Below, piece by piece: positions 1 to 9,650 of a stretch of DNA of 20,139 bases (position 1 is the stretch's first letter; each line of letters starts with the position of its first letter). Made by a program: the position numbers and the translations under genes. Source of the DNA: Irineochytrium annulatum. Its lineage: Eukaryota > Chytridiomycota > Chytridiomycetes > Chytridiales > Chytridiaceae. The DNA lies in the NCBI GenBank assembly GCA_027600665.1, contig JADGJL010000286.1, positions 1 to 20,139 of the forward strand. The letters are read 5' to 3'. The notes under the pieces are model-generated. The model ran no database searches. It was not told where the DNA came from and saw nothing but the letters and a program-made list of their open reading frames with translations.

Positions 1-156
1 AATAAGACAAGAATTCTCCACTCCGTTCATCATTCAACGCATCTGCGCAACCTCGTCGCGAACGACTAAAGGAGTCGCAAATCCAACAAAAAACGTTTCT
101 GGGACTAGCAAGCCAACTTTCTGCTGGTGGGGCCGGCGCCTAAAAAATCAGATGAC

Positions 157-2447
157 TCAATAATAATCTTCAAATGGCTCCCATAAGTACAATATATGAT
201 TCTTTAACCTTCCGTCTACCCTCTCTTGATTCCATACCGCCACCGCATTGTACACCAATGACTTGACCAAACCAAGTTTCCTCAGCTTGTCCTCCTCCTC
301 CTCCTCTCCCTTCGCACTCTCCCCGCCGGCGTGCTCTACCTCCAACGTATTAACATACTCATTTATTCCGATCCTCTCGGTGGGCCAGCTCAGGTCGGCC
401 TCCCAACTCTCTTGTTCCTCAAGCTTTCTAAATGTGACGCCAATGAGGGCTCCATGCTTCTGCAGCAGCACAACCGAGCCGTCCCGAGAGATGGGGCCGA
501 TCCGATCCAACTGCCCCTCAATCGGTATATTCCAAGTGACTGCACCGGATAAAATATCAAAGCAGACTACATGTCCCTGTTCCAAAAACCAGGAAGGGTC
601 TATGGTCACAAAATCGAAACCCCGGACGCAGAGCAGTGCGATGCGGCCGTGCAGAGTAAAATCGTGGACGTAGTGATTGCTACAAAAAGGAACATGATTG
701 AGCCGGGAAAGTAAGTACGACGTATTAAGTACGACGTTGTGGGCACTTACGCAGATTTGTACTCCCATCTCTCGGCAATGCCCCTGACGTTATCCCAAGT
801 CAGGTCGGTGACGTCCAAGTCCTCAGCATGCGGGCTTTTATCCCGAAAGGACTCCCACTCGTTCGCGTAGTGGTGCAGTTGGGTGGTCAAGTCATGACCA
901 CGCACTAGCTTGACGGACTCGCCTCTGCGATCCACCCTGTAAACCAGCATAACGTTTGCCCACCGCTCCTTCCTCACTGCTGCGTCGAGATCACCGTCAC
1001 CCATTCCAGTCCACCGACAGGATCCATCCATCCGCTCCTCCTCGTCCGACAACATACGGCGCTTAAGATCGAATGTATACAACACTGTCGCCAACATTGC
1101 CAAAAGATCTCCCGAGACCTTAACAAAGCAGACAGCGACGGAGACGACAGAACGCCCCGCCGGCATCACCGCCACGTCGGTCGCGTCCGATGTCGCGTCC
1201 ATGTCGTACTGCCTCGCGTCACTCCCAAGCCCCCAAACGACCCTCACAAGCGGCGCAACTGGCGTCCAGCGGTTTACGACTGCCCCCACCGCCAGCACGA
1301 TCACGTCGCTCCGGAAGGCGAGCGGCTCCAGCTTGTCGCCTGGTGCCGACCGCCAGACTGCCGCGCCAAGCCCGCCGCTCCGTTCTACCTCCGCCACCCA
1401 AAGCCTCTCGCCCGTGCGGCCGAGGAACAGGTCGAAGGTGTCGTTGTAGCCAAGGGCCCGGATGCGGCGGCGCGGGTGAATAAACAAATCCGTACGGCCA
1501 GTGATAGCGGTGATGCGGCCGTCAATCAGATGCCGAGGAAAGGCTCGGAGCGAGGCCGAGCTTTCCTGCGCCTGGGTTAACTTGCCAGGCTCGCGGTAAA
1601 CAGCGTACGCGTCCCACTGCTCTGGCGATACGAGCGTCGAGACCGGGATCTCGACGTCCGCCTTCAACGCACCGATCTCGTCCGCGTGGACGACGTGATC
1701 CGGGTCATCCGAGTCGTACACCGACTCCGGGGATGACACAGGGTTGGGCTCGCCTTGGAAGACTGCGCCTTCCGCCAGGTCTTGTTCGGAGACGGCCGGT
1801 CGGCCGTTGCACTCGAGGTCGTTGGTCGGGTCATAGGAAGAATCGCGCGCTCCTCTCGACGGGCCAGGCGCCAAGAGCTCATAACGACCGTGAAGTAGCT
1901 GTAGTAGGCATGAGCGAAACATCCAAAGGGATAACTAGGCTTGCATCCCTACGTTATGGTGAGCAACATAGACGTCCTTCCACCCCGGACAGCTTAACGA
2001 TGTCGCCGGCTCGAACCGAACGCCTGGGAATCCGAAGTCGGCGACGACCTTCCGCTTCCAAAGGACGTCGTTTGTCGCAATCAGCGACCTCGCGCGCCGG
2101 CAGGAGCTCAAGAAACGGATAGCCGTCCTTGCTTCCGAGATCAGCATAATCATCTCCACGACGTCCGCCGGCAGGTCGAGGAGCTGGACGGTGGCGGCGC
2201 GTCCGTCGTCCTGCCTCGATCTCTTGCTCCCCTCACCTGACGTGAAGCCGGGCGACCTCTCCCTCTTCCTCGCAGGCGCCGCTGTTTCCTTCTCGTCTCC
2301 GGCCATGTCGCGTAATGCGGTCCCCTCCATTGATGAATCCACTGACAATTCTGACATACCGTCGTGTAGCACGCCAACCAGGTCGCGGTGGATGGGCGAG
2401 TTCCGACGCGGGTTCCGCCTCGTCGTCGAGCATTCGGAGAGCCTCAT
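157..2447 (-). CDS. F-box protein copy A with C-terminal propeller-like region
   Basis: Putative substrate receptor of an SCF (SKP1-CUL1-F-box) ubiquitin ligase; the role is inferred from the F-box, and no substrate is evident. Model: exons 2357(or 2447)..1953, 1898..751 and 679..157, introns 54 and 71 bp with GTAGGG/CAG and GTAAGT/TAG ends. The spliced frame is open, giving 691 aa from the ATG at 2357 or 721 aa from 2447. I prefer 2357, because the DNA above about 2390 looks like a BTB-gene fragment on the other strand. The N-terminus is basic (RKRERSPG, SKRSRQDDG), possibly a nuclear signal. The F-box follows, starting LLDLPADVVEMIML and running through LWKRKVVADFGFPG. The rest is a long region with beta-propeller-like segments (YNDTFDLFLGRTGERLWV; VVCFDILSGAVTW) and an acidic EEEEED insert near the C-terminus. 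It aligns with copies B and C over its full length after the F-box start. The family name beyond F-box is unknown to me. Confidence 0.82.
712..737. repeat. 12-bp direct repeat inside intron 2 of F-box copy A
   Basis: The 12-mer TAAGTACGACGT occurs at 712-723 and again at 726-737 with a 2-bp gap. Both copies lie inside the 71-bp intron 680..750, so the repeat does not affect the protein. It is probably a small tandem duplication in the intron. Confidence 0.8.
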
Positions 2448-2640
2448 CGCGATTAGGCGCCAGAGCCGGTGGCCGGCGCGCCGATCGTCCGACTGCCCAA
2501 TAGGCTATTTGTTGTCGACGCGCTTCGACCTATTCAAATCGACCGTGGCACATGCCATTCACCGTCAGCCGCATGCAATCGGCGGCTACCCCATGTTGAT
2601 GAAAGGCGCGCCAGAGAAGGTCTTAAGGGTGTGGAGCTCC
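2392..2640 (+). pseudogene. BTB-family gene fragment (degraded 5' portion)
   Basis: The + strand reads MGEFRRGFRLVVEHSESLIA from 2392. This resembles the segment just before the BTB domain in BTB2 (DFKRRFHLVLKNAEHLIELE) and BTB1 (CFDIVLESSVRHLVLE). Beyond about 2470 the match is weak and changes frame. A stretch near 2590-2630 (PMLMKGAPEKVL) recalls the BTB HAPVLMRESEFFKRML core. No intact BTB domain or long ORF remains, so I call it a remnant. It lies head-to-head with F-box copy A and overlaps the first 90 bases of the longest reading of that gene. The first 25 residues are convincing; the extent is not. Confidence 0.55.
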
Positions 2641-3482
2641 ATCCTGACGTCGGTTGCAACCTCTTTTTGTTATCGATATAGCTACGTCGCAGGACGACAT
2701 GGACCAGGTTGAAGACTTCGCAACAAACTCTATCCTTTCCCTTCATCCAATTTGTTAAAGCAATCGCATCTCATCCTAAATATGGTGGAGCGGCAGCAGG
2801 GTAACTAGAGGCATCATCAGTATAGACTGCGCTCCAAAGACTCTTTATATTGTTGCTTTGCGCCTGGAACAGTTTTGAGACTTATTGCACTAACTGCAGA
2901 CGAGCAAACATCCTCTTTATATCCAACTCGTAGCTCGGCAGTCGTCCCAAAAGCGATACGGCACGGTCACCAGCGACAATCTGCAGCGAGAACGCAGCTT
3001 TCCAACCTTCGTTCAAGAACGCAACTGCCATTACCACTCACGTAACAAGTAATGATCCTGCTCGAGACTGCCATTCTAACGCGATCTTGACGGACGGGCT
3101 ACACCGTGTAATCGCTCTTCCCACCCTGGCGTCAAGCACGACCCGAACTATGCGTTGAGTACTGCATGTTCCGGACCATCCTTACATAAGTAGTTGCGTG
3201 GCTGCGACCACAGCTCGGTGAGGAGACCGATGTGGTAGTGCCCTGCATCGGCTGATGAAAGTCGCGTTGCTCATGTTGCGGGTCCCAAACAATGCTCGTT
3301 CCCTGCGTAAATCCAGCAAGGCCGTCGTTGCCAGGTCAGGCCCACCGACATGGATTGAGTGGAGAGAAGCGCGTGACGCGCATCGGCGCGAAGCTCTTCG
3401 CGACGCGACGGGTTCGCTCGCAGTGGAGCTCGCGTGTCTCCCAGTCAGGCGATTCGGCTAGTTTCCTTCGCGTTATCATAAC
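2641..3482. other. Intergenic region without a supported gene
   Basis: About 840 bp between the BTB fragment and intact BTB1. I see no conserved coding segment. One 49-codon ORF on the minus strand (2882-3031) is mentioned under findings but has no recognisable homology. The last 200 bp should hold the BTB1 promoter; an in-frame stop at 3459-3461 bounds the BTB1 reading frame. No clear core promoter element was identified. Confidence 0.5.
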
Positions 3483-4627
3483 ATGTCCGCTCCTAAAGCT
3501 GCTGTGGAGGAGGACATGCCACCTTGCTTCGACATCGTCCTGGAAAGCTCCGTGCGCCATCTTGTTCTCGAACGCTCGGCCGCGACTGCCCACGACCTAC
3601 CTAAAGCGCAGGGCCACAATCTTGAACTGTTCATCAACTCGCCGGCGCTGGCAACTCACGTCCTCGTCGTCAACGGTCAGGATATCTGGTTTATCCACGC
3701 GCCTGTCCTGATGCGGGAGTCGGAGTTCTTCAAGCGGATGCTCACCGGCAACTTCTCTGAGGCCGAGAGCAATGTTGTAAATGTTGTAAAGGTCGAGGTG
3801 CCGTTCCCCTGCTATGCATTTAAAAAGGTCATCGGATGGTGCTACTCGGGTGCCGTATCTGATAAGGCCATCGGGGCGGACGGCTTCAAAATCGCTGCAA
3901 ACGCTAGATTTCTTGCGTGCGACACACTGTTCGAAAGGGTCGTCGACAGGTTGCTGGCGCTTTGGGACAGGCTGAAGTTCGAGGAGATGGCGAAAGACGT
4001 CTCAGGGTTGACCGTTGTCGAAATCGGACGGGCCGTTATTAGGAAGGCGCCGCTCGACTTCAAGACCAGGGTGACAATGCTTGCCGATATTGGTGACTGT
4101 TTGGACTGCAAGGAGTCTTTCGCGTCTTGGCATGAGTTGATTGCGGAGGCGCTTAAGTCCGAGAGCCTCAGGTACTACCTAGCTGAGGATGTGGTGATGA
4201 AGCTGCTGGTGCGGAGCCGCGCCAGGGACGTGTTTAGAAAGCTGCATCTATCATTTTGGAACAGTCTACGCCAGCTTGGTTGGGACAAAACCCACCTGGT
4301 TGACATCATGGACACGATCTGCGACGAAGATTTGGAGGGCTTTCTACCGACGCCTGGAAAGAACGTGGTAGCCGTTGCGACGATCAAGGAAGCTGACATG
4401 GCGGTGAAAGATCTGCATGTTACCGTTGGCGGCTACGTCTGGTACGAATTTACGAAGTGTTTCAACAATTTTAAAAGAACAACAGGGTTTTTAATAAAGG
4501 TCATAGTAGATCTTCTGGCTATTCTCTCACGTGCCGTCCGTCCATTCCTTTGGATGCGAGCCTTCACCTATGTCTCGCAGATTACCGCGAAATCAAAGGT
4601 TCGTTGACGAAGCAGATTATAGGCTAA
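3483..4627 (+). CDS. BTB/POZ domain protein BTB1
   Basis: Putative substrate adaptor, by analogy with BTB proteins that bind CUL3; the role is inferred. Model: exons 3483..4441 and 4486..4627, 366 aa. The 44-bp intron (GTACGA..ACAG) interrupts the TGG codon of GGYVW in phase 2. Without splicing the frame runs to a stop at 4605-4607, but the spliced tail (SLTCRPSIPLDASLHLCL) matches the second exon of BTB2, which supports the intron. The start is the first ATG after an in-frame TAG at 3459. The BTB domain spans roughly residues 56-162, with the family core ATHVLVVNGQ, IHAPVLMRESEFFKRML and FKKVIGWCYSG. A helical, BACK-like region follows to about 280. A 9-bp tandem duplication (AATGTTGTA twice, 3771-3788) adds NVV inside the BTB fold. 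Closest relative here is BTB2, with which it is convergent. Confidence 0.85.
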
Positions 4628-5163
4628 TAGAACTAGTTTTCGTATTTAGCTTCAGCAGAAAATACTCGTCTGATCAGACGCAGAAGCTTCCACGCGATTG
4701 TGCTAGTGCCACTATCAGACTCAAGGTGGTTGTTTACAGTTGAAAGCGAACGGCGTCGCGACTTGTGTGCCTACTAGTAACGGTGATTACTTTTTAATGT
4801 TTAAATTGCGGATACTGCAGGCGGAGGAAAGAGGTGTATGTTGCTTACCGTGCAAACAGATCAAAAACAGGAGCAGCTTGAGGTCGCATCTGCTTTCGTG
4901 TGAATTGAACCTCGGAGTATCTTTGCAAACTTCACGATTTTCGCTATACTCCATTGTATATTTACATTTGTGCTGTAAATGCGTCAGCTGTACATAACGT
5001 CACACAAATTTATTTAATTTCATACAAGTGCGATGGACAAATCGCGCACTAAGCGTCTATTGCAAGACAACCTTAAATCTCAACGTACAGCTTGTGATCT
5101 GGCTTGGCAATGCACTGACTCGTGACTGCTGAGGTTTGCTTCGGCTGTAATTATGCTGGAACA
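4628..5163. other. Convergent intergenic region between BTB1 and BTB2
   Basis: The 3' ends of BTB1 (+) and BTB2 (-) face each other across 536 bp of AT-richer DNA. I see no gene. An 85-codon frame at 4740-4997 begins with TTG, shows no coding bias and matches none of the local families. The region presumably holds the two 3' UTRs and polyadenylation signals; none could be assigned with confidence. Confidence 0.5.
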
Positions 5164-6460
5164 CTAGGCCCTTGTCAAAAATCCTCGCACAAAAACAATG
5201 AGCAAACCTTGAGGCGGCGGGGGAGGGGTTTCATTCTCGACTGTAACACATATGTACAAGGTGGCATCGATGGGGTGCACGGGCTTCGAGAAGACGGCAT
5301 AGGAATTGTTGTAGAGGCCAAACCAGCAAGTCCTGCAAATTCTATCGGTAAGTGGCAGCGGGAGTCCTAAAGCGAAAGAAATAGGAACATGCGCAATACC
5401 ATTCGTAATCCCCCACTTTGACAACGCGCTCAATGGTGGTCGTCATTGGCACCTTCACCATCCCAATTGCCGCGACCCTTTTCCTTGATGTCGGCAAAAG
5501 GACCTCGAAATCCTTGTCCAAGATGATATCCATGGCGTTGAAGAAAGCCGTCGGTTCAACCAAAAGCGACCGCAGAGCCGCCCAAAATTTTGCGCGGAGT
5601 TCTCTCATGAGCCGCCGGCCGTGATGTCTCGACATGAGCTTCATCAGCGAATACTCAGTCAGCGTGCACGTAAGGTTGTACTCGTGCGCTATCAGCTCGT
5701 CGATCTTCCCGCGCCAATACACGCCGTCGTCCGGCTTTGTCCCCGTGAGAGAATCCGCAAGGTCAATCAGCATCGTCGCCCTCCTCTCAAAATCTGGCGG
5801 CGCCTTCCTGATCGCGTCCGTGCCGATCTCCAGCGTCATCAAGGTCGGCACACCCCTCGCCATCTCATCGAGGTTTAACTTCTCCCACCGCGTCGAGAGC
5901 CGATCCGTCAACATCTCCAGGAAATCATCGCACGCGAGATACTTCGCGTTGACGCCGATCTTAAACCCGTCCGCCGTGACGGCCGCATCCGGCAACACGC
6001 CCGAGTAACACCAATACAAGAACACCTTGAACTCGACGGGAAAGGGCAGGCTGCACCTCACGACCCTGCTCCCAGCCTCCGCAAAAGCCCCTCCCAGCAT
6101 GCCGTTAAAAAACTCCGAGTGTTGCATCAGGACGGGGGCGTGGATGAAGTAGATGTTCATGTCGTTGACCGCGAGGACGTGGGTGGCCCGCGACGGGGAA
6201 TTGAAGTGGAGGGCGAGGGCGACCCCCTGGAGGTCGGGCAGGTCGAGAGCCGCGCCATTGGCCTGGCGCTCGAGCTCGATCAGGTGCTCGGCGTTCTTCA
6301 GGACAAGATGGAACCGCCGTTTGAAGTCCGGATCCGACGGCGGGGCCACGGGGGTGACGGGAGAGGCCGCGACACCCGGACCGACGACCCCCTTGACGGG
6401 CTGGGCCTGGGGTTGGGTGCTAATCATCGCGGGCGTGGCTGACGGCCCAAATTGCACCAT
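5164..6460 (-). CDS. BTB/POZ domain protein BTB2
   Basis: Paralog of BTB1 and BTB3 with the same layout. Model: exons 6460..5400 and 5332..5164, 409 aa. The 67-bp intron (GTATTG..TTTGCAG) splits the TGG codon of VGDYEW in phase 2, exactly as in the paralogs. Without splicing the frame would stop soon after, at 5342. The start is the first ATG after an in-frame TGA; a second ATG at 6427 is also possible. A Pro/Ala-rich leader (about 50 residues) comes before a conserved helix (RRFHLVLKNAEHLIELE). The BTB core follows: ATHVLAVNDMNIYFIHAPVL, HSEFFNGMLGGAFAEA and VFLYWCYSGVLPD. A helical region follows that. The second exon has YAVFSKPVHPIDATLYICV and a run of five prolines; its last 20 or so residues are less certain. 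The 5' end faces the remnants at 6679-7020. Confidence 0.84.
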
Positions 6461-6678
6461 CGGCCCAATTTCAAGCCATCTCAATCAGTTACGGTGGCTT
6501 GCGTCAACTGGAGCTCTGTGCAATTTAGCCCACTCCCCTTCCCCCCTCCGTCCCCCATCCGTGCACATGTTGTCCCCAAACGTTTTATCAACGTAGCGAG
6601 CTATCCCGTCGCACTCACGTTCAGTCGCGTTGTGGCAGCGTGGGAATTGCTATTTAAAAAGCCTCCGTTGGTTTCGTG

Positions 6679-6905
6679 GTTATGAGCGACATATACAACG
6701 ACCCACGTTAAGCAGATCAAGGTCGTCGCAAGCTCGAACGCTACGCTGGGACGGCCGGAGTCCGCTACCATCATCCACTTCCACAGGACCTGACTCGACG
6801 CCAGTATCGACCTCGCACATGCCGACAAGCCTTCAAGAGCGCCCCACGCCCCAAACGTCCAGGATCACGACGACTACTTAAGACGTCGGTCGGCAAGTCA
6901 AGCTG
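6679..6905 (-). pseudogene. F-box remnant D (frameshifted, first exon only)
   Basis: Minus-strand reading starts with QLDLPTDVL (compare LLDLPADVV in copies A and B). It then degrades, resumes as LLKACRHVR (compare FLSSCRRAR), shifts frame, and continues ARSILASSQVLWKWMMVADS and VYVAHN. This covers the whole F-box part of exon 1, with at least one frameshift between its start and the LWK core. The similarity stops at the AHN triplet, precisely where intron 1 begins in the intact copies. No donor site and no propeller exon follow. It is a dead copy, broken by frameshifts and missing everything after exon 1. Confidence 0.75.
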
Positions 6906-6973
6906 CCAATGGCAACGCTGTCCCGTCTTCTCTTCCAGATCGCGTCGGCGGATTCTGGTGAACGTCCTCTCTA

Positions 6974-7020
6974 CCCCAACGCATCACCCGCCGTCGATTG
7001 AGATGCTATCTCGTTCGCGG
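6974..7020 (-). repeat. Duplicated 3' coding fragment of the four-helix membrane gene
   Basis: These 47 bases match 9659-9705 with a single mismatch (T for C). At 9659-9705 the segment is coding in the membrane-protein gene (minus strand, ...ANEIASRSTAGDALG). Here it is isolated and carries no usable gene. It lies on the same strand as F-box remnant D and directly before it, and it sits between BTB2 and the start of F-box copy B. It is best read as a leftover of a segmental duplication. Confidence 0.85.
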
Positions 7021-7272
7021 GTTTCGGCCTGCGCGCTGCCTCTCGCGCCCGCGGCCGTCGGCAACCATGGTGCTCTGACGAGCAGCACCGTCACGTTTCG
7101 GACCTGTTGGTCGTGAATGTAGCCAGGGCGGCTTGAGAAAGGCTCTGGCGCTAGACTCGTGCACACCTGCAGGGACCCCGCGTCGCCCGTCCGCATAGGC
7201 GGCGATATCGCGGGATCCGTGACATTACGAAGGCAGCCGATCGAGGCGTGCAGTGCGCGGACAGCATTAGTT
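7021..7272. other. Upstream region of F-box copy B
   Basis: This short GC-rich stretch lies between the duplicated fragment and the first ATG of copy B. The copy B frame is open back to at least 7159 but only from a GTG codon, so I do not count it as coding. It presumably contains the promoter and 5' UTR, or a further upstream exon. No specific element could be identified. Confidence 0.4.
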
Positions 7273-9407
7273 ATGCAGGCTTTGCATGCGGCCGGGGTCG
7301 GAGTGTCGCCGGCATCGGTGACCAAGAAGAGGCGATCAACCGGGTCCGCTAAAGGGATGGAGTGGACGTGCGCGACCGGCCTGCTCGACCTGCCGGCCGA
7401 CGTGGTGGAGATGATCATGCTGGCCGCCGCCGTCAAGGCTATGGTCCGGTTTTTGAGATCATGTCGGCGGGCGAGATCGCTGATCGAGGGCAACGCGGTG
7501 CTTTGGAAGCGGAGGGTCGTTGCCGACTTTGGCTTTCCTGGCGTTGCGTTCGAACCCGCGACGTCGCTGAGTTGTCCGAGGTGGCAGGACGTCTATGTCG
7601 CTCATTATAATGTAGGGTTGAGGCTTGCTCTCTTCCCTTCGCCACGGTGTTAATGAGTTATCGCTTCCGCCAGCTGCTCAACGGCCGCTATGAGCTCTTT
7701 GTGCCGTCACCCACAATGGGCGCCCACGATCCCTCCTATAACCCGGCAGACGACATCCTTGATGCAACTAACGCCGCTAAGAACGATATCGACCCCTTCC
7801 CAGATGATCCGAACGCCCCATCGTCGCCAGCGTCGGCATACGATTCCGATAACCCCGATCATGCCATCGACGCGGACGAGATCGCCGTCCTGCAGCGCGA
7901 CGTCAATAACCCGGTCTTGACACTCGTCGCACCCGACCAGTGGGATGCGCACGCCGTCTTCCGGGTGCCGGGCAAGCTGACAGAAGTATTGGAGGGCCTA
8001 GCCTCGTTAAGAGCCTTCCCCAAGGACTTGATTGAGGGCCGCGTGACTCGTGCCAAGGGCCGTGTGGATAGGGCGATGGGCGGCAGAGGCCGGCCGGTAC
8101 GGTTGAGCGCGCTCGGGTACAACGACACGTTCGATTTGTTTCTGGGCCGGACTGGGAATAGTTATTGGGTTGCGGAGGTTGAGCGTGGCGGTGGACTTGG
8201 GGTGGAGGTGTGGCGGTCGGCCCCAAAGGACAACTTGGAGCCCCTCGACTTTCGTGGTGACGTTATAGTGCTTGAAAGGGGCCGCACGGAGCCCCTCGGA
8301 CCGATACCGCCGCTGCTCAGGGTTGGCTGGGGATTTGGAGGGCACGTTAGCGAGTACGACATGGATGTCACGGTGGATGCGGCCGAGACCGCGGATATTC
8401 CAACGGGGAGCTCTATTTTCTCGACAACCGTTTGGATGGCGAGGGTTGACGGTGATTTGATGGTCATTTTAGCCACGGTGTCGTACTCCTTCGATTGCAC
8501 TCACACAATTTCAAACGGCGGCGACAGTCGGTATTTTGAATGGGATAATGATGGGTCATATTCGATGATGGAGATCAGCCGGGACGAAAGCGATATTGTC
8601 TTGAGAAGGGAGAGGCGGGCGAACGTGATGCTGGTGTACGCGATCGATCGGAGGGCCGCGTCCGTGAAGTTCTTGCGGGGTCACGACGTCACGAAGGAGC
8701 TTCATCGGCATATGGCCGAATGGGAGATATTCAGGCACAAACCTTTATTTGCCGAGGACATGGACCCGGACTTATTGACCCGCAAAGATGTGAAAGTGGT
8801 TGCATGCGCCAACGTGTACAAGGACGTGTAAGTCTTTATGCCCGATCATTGTCTGGCGCTAATGATTAATCGTTCATTAACTCCCTCCGCTTCCTGCAGG
8901 AGCGATTACGTCTACGATTTTACCATTCATGGCCGCACTGCGCTGATCTGCTGCGACGGGGCCGGATACTATAGTTACAAGTACGGAAATTCCTACGATC
9001 AGGACCACGTGTTCTGCTTCGATCTCACGTCCGGCGCCGTGCCCTGGTCCATACCCTTCGCCGAACGGCCCCATCGAATCGGTCCAATATCCCGGGATGG
9101 CTCGGCGGTGCTCCTGCAAAAGGAAGGCAGCATGATCGGCATGTTGTTCAGGAAGGTTGAGGATGGGGAAGGTTGGGGGGCTGATCGATACTGGAACGTT
9201 GAAAGGGTCGGGATAGGGGAGTACCCGGACACTTCGGATGAAGCGGACGAGGAGGAGGACGGGTCGCCGGGCAGAAAATTGTCGATCAAGTCGTTAGTGT
9301 TTAAGGACGTTGGCGTTTGGATTCAGGAGAGGGTGGACGGACGTTTGGAAAATCACATGTTATACTTTTGGGAGCCGTTTGATTGGAAGGGGATTTTCGA
9401 CTTTTAA
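7273..9407 (+). CDS. F-box protein copy B with C-terminal propeller-like region
   Basis: Intact paralog of copies A and C, probably an SCF substrate receptor (inferred). Model: exons 7273..7611, 7674..8827 and 8900..9407, 666 aa. The introns are 62 bp (GTAGGG..CCAG, phase 0, after AHYN) and 72 bp (GTAAGT..CTGCAG, phase 2, after YKDV). Both positions match the introns of copies A and C. A basic N-terminal segment (TKKRRSTGSAK) precedes the F-box (LLDLPADVVEMIML through LWKRRVVADFGFPG). Next comes LLNGRYELFVPSP and an Asp/Pro-rich linker (DSDNPDHAIDADEI), then propeller-like segments including YNDTFDLFLGRTGNSYWV. The last exon contains SDYVYDFTIHGRTALICC, VFCFDLTSGAVPWSIPF, RIGPISRDGSAVLLQ and an acidic DEADEEED insert. 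It is transcribed toward the membrane gene, whose 3' end is only 212 bp away. Confidence 0.85.
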
Positions 9408-9589
9408 TGCGTGTTCACCAGCAGCCTCTTTTTTTCTTTGTCGTTTCTCTGTTAGAAGCGAACATGACGTTGGAGGAAACAATTTTCTGGCGTACGGAAG
9501 TCGCTGAAAATACGATGAGACACTTTGATTATGACTTTCTGCAGAAGCACCAGCATGACCTTGTCTATTGGGGCTTATCCGGTAAATAT

Positions 9590-9650
9590 TAGCAACCGCA
9601 GACTCTATGTCACTATCGTTCACGCACATGCTGACAGGCCTCTACGAGCG
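9590..9650 (-). pseudogene. Possible short F-box-derived fragment E at the 3' end of the membrane gene
   Basis: In a frame different from the membrane gene, the minus strand here reads LVEACQHVRER followed by a stop. F-box remnant D has LLKACRHVRGR and intact copy A has FLSSCRRARSL. At the DNA level the similarity to remnant D extends about 50 bases and includes GGCATGTGCG/CAGCATGTGCG. The fragment overlaps the last codons and stop of the membrane gene, whose C-terminal tail would then be F-box-derived DNA read in a shifted frame. Short and diverged, so tentative. Confidence 0.4.

Noticed and set aside
4740..4997. 85-codon frame with a CX2C..HX3C pattern (CLPCK..SHLLSC) suggesting a zinc finger
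   Set aside because: It begins with TTG, lies in AT-rich convergent intergenic DNA, has no coding bias or local paralog, and spacing does not match a common zinc-finger class.
6984..7493. 169-codon minus-strand frame over the start of F-box copy B
   Set aside because: It overlaps the conserved F-box exon on the other strand and shows no family similarity apart from the first few codons of the duplicated 47-bp fragment.
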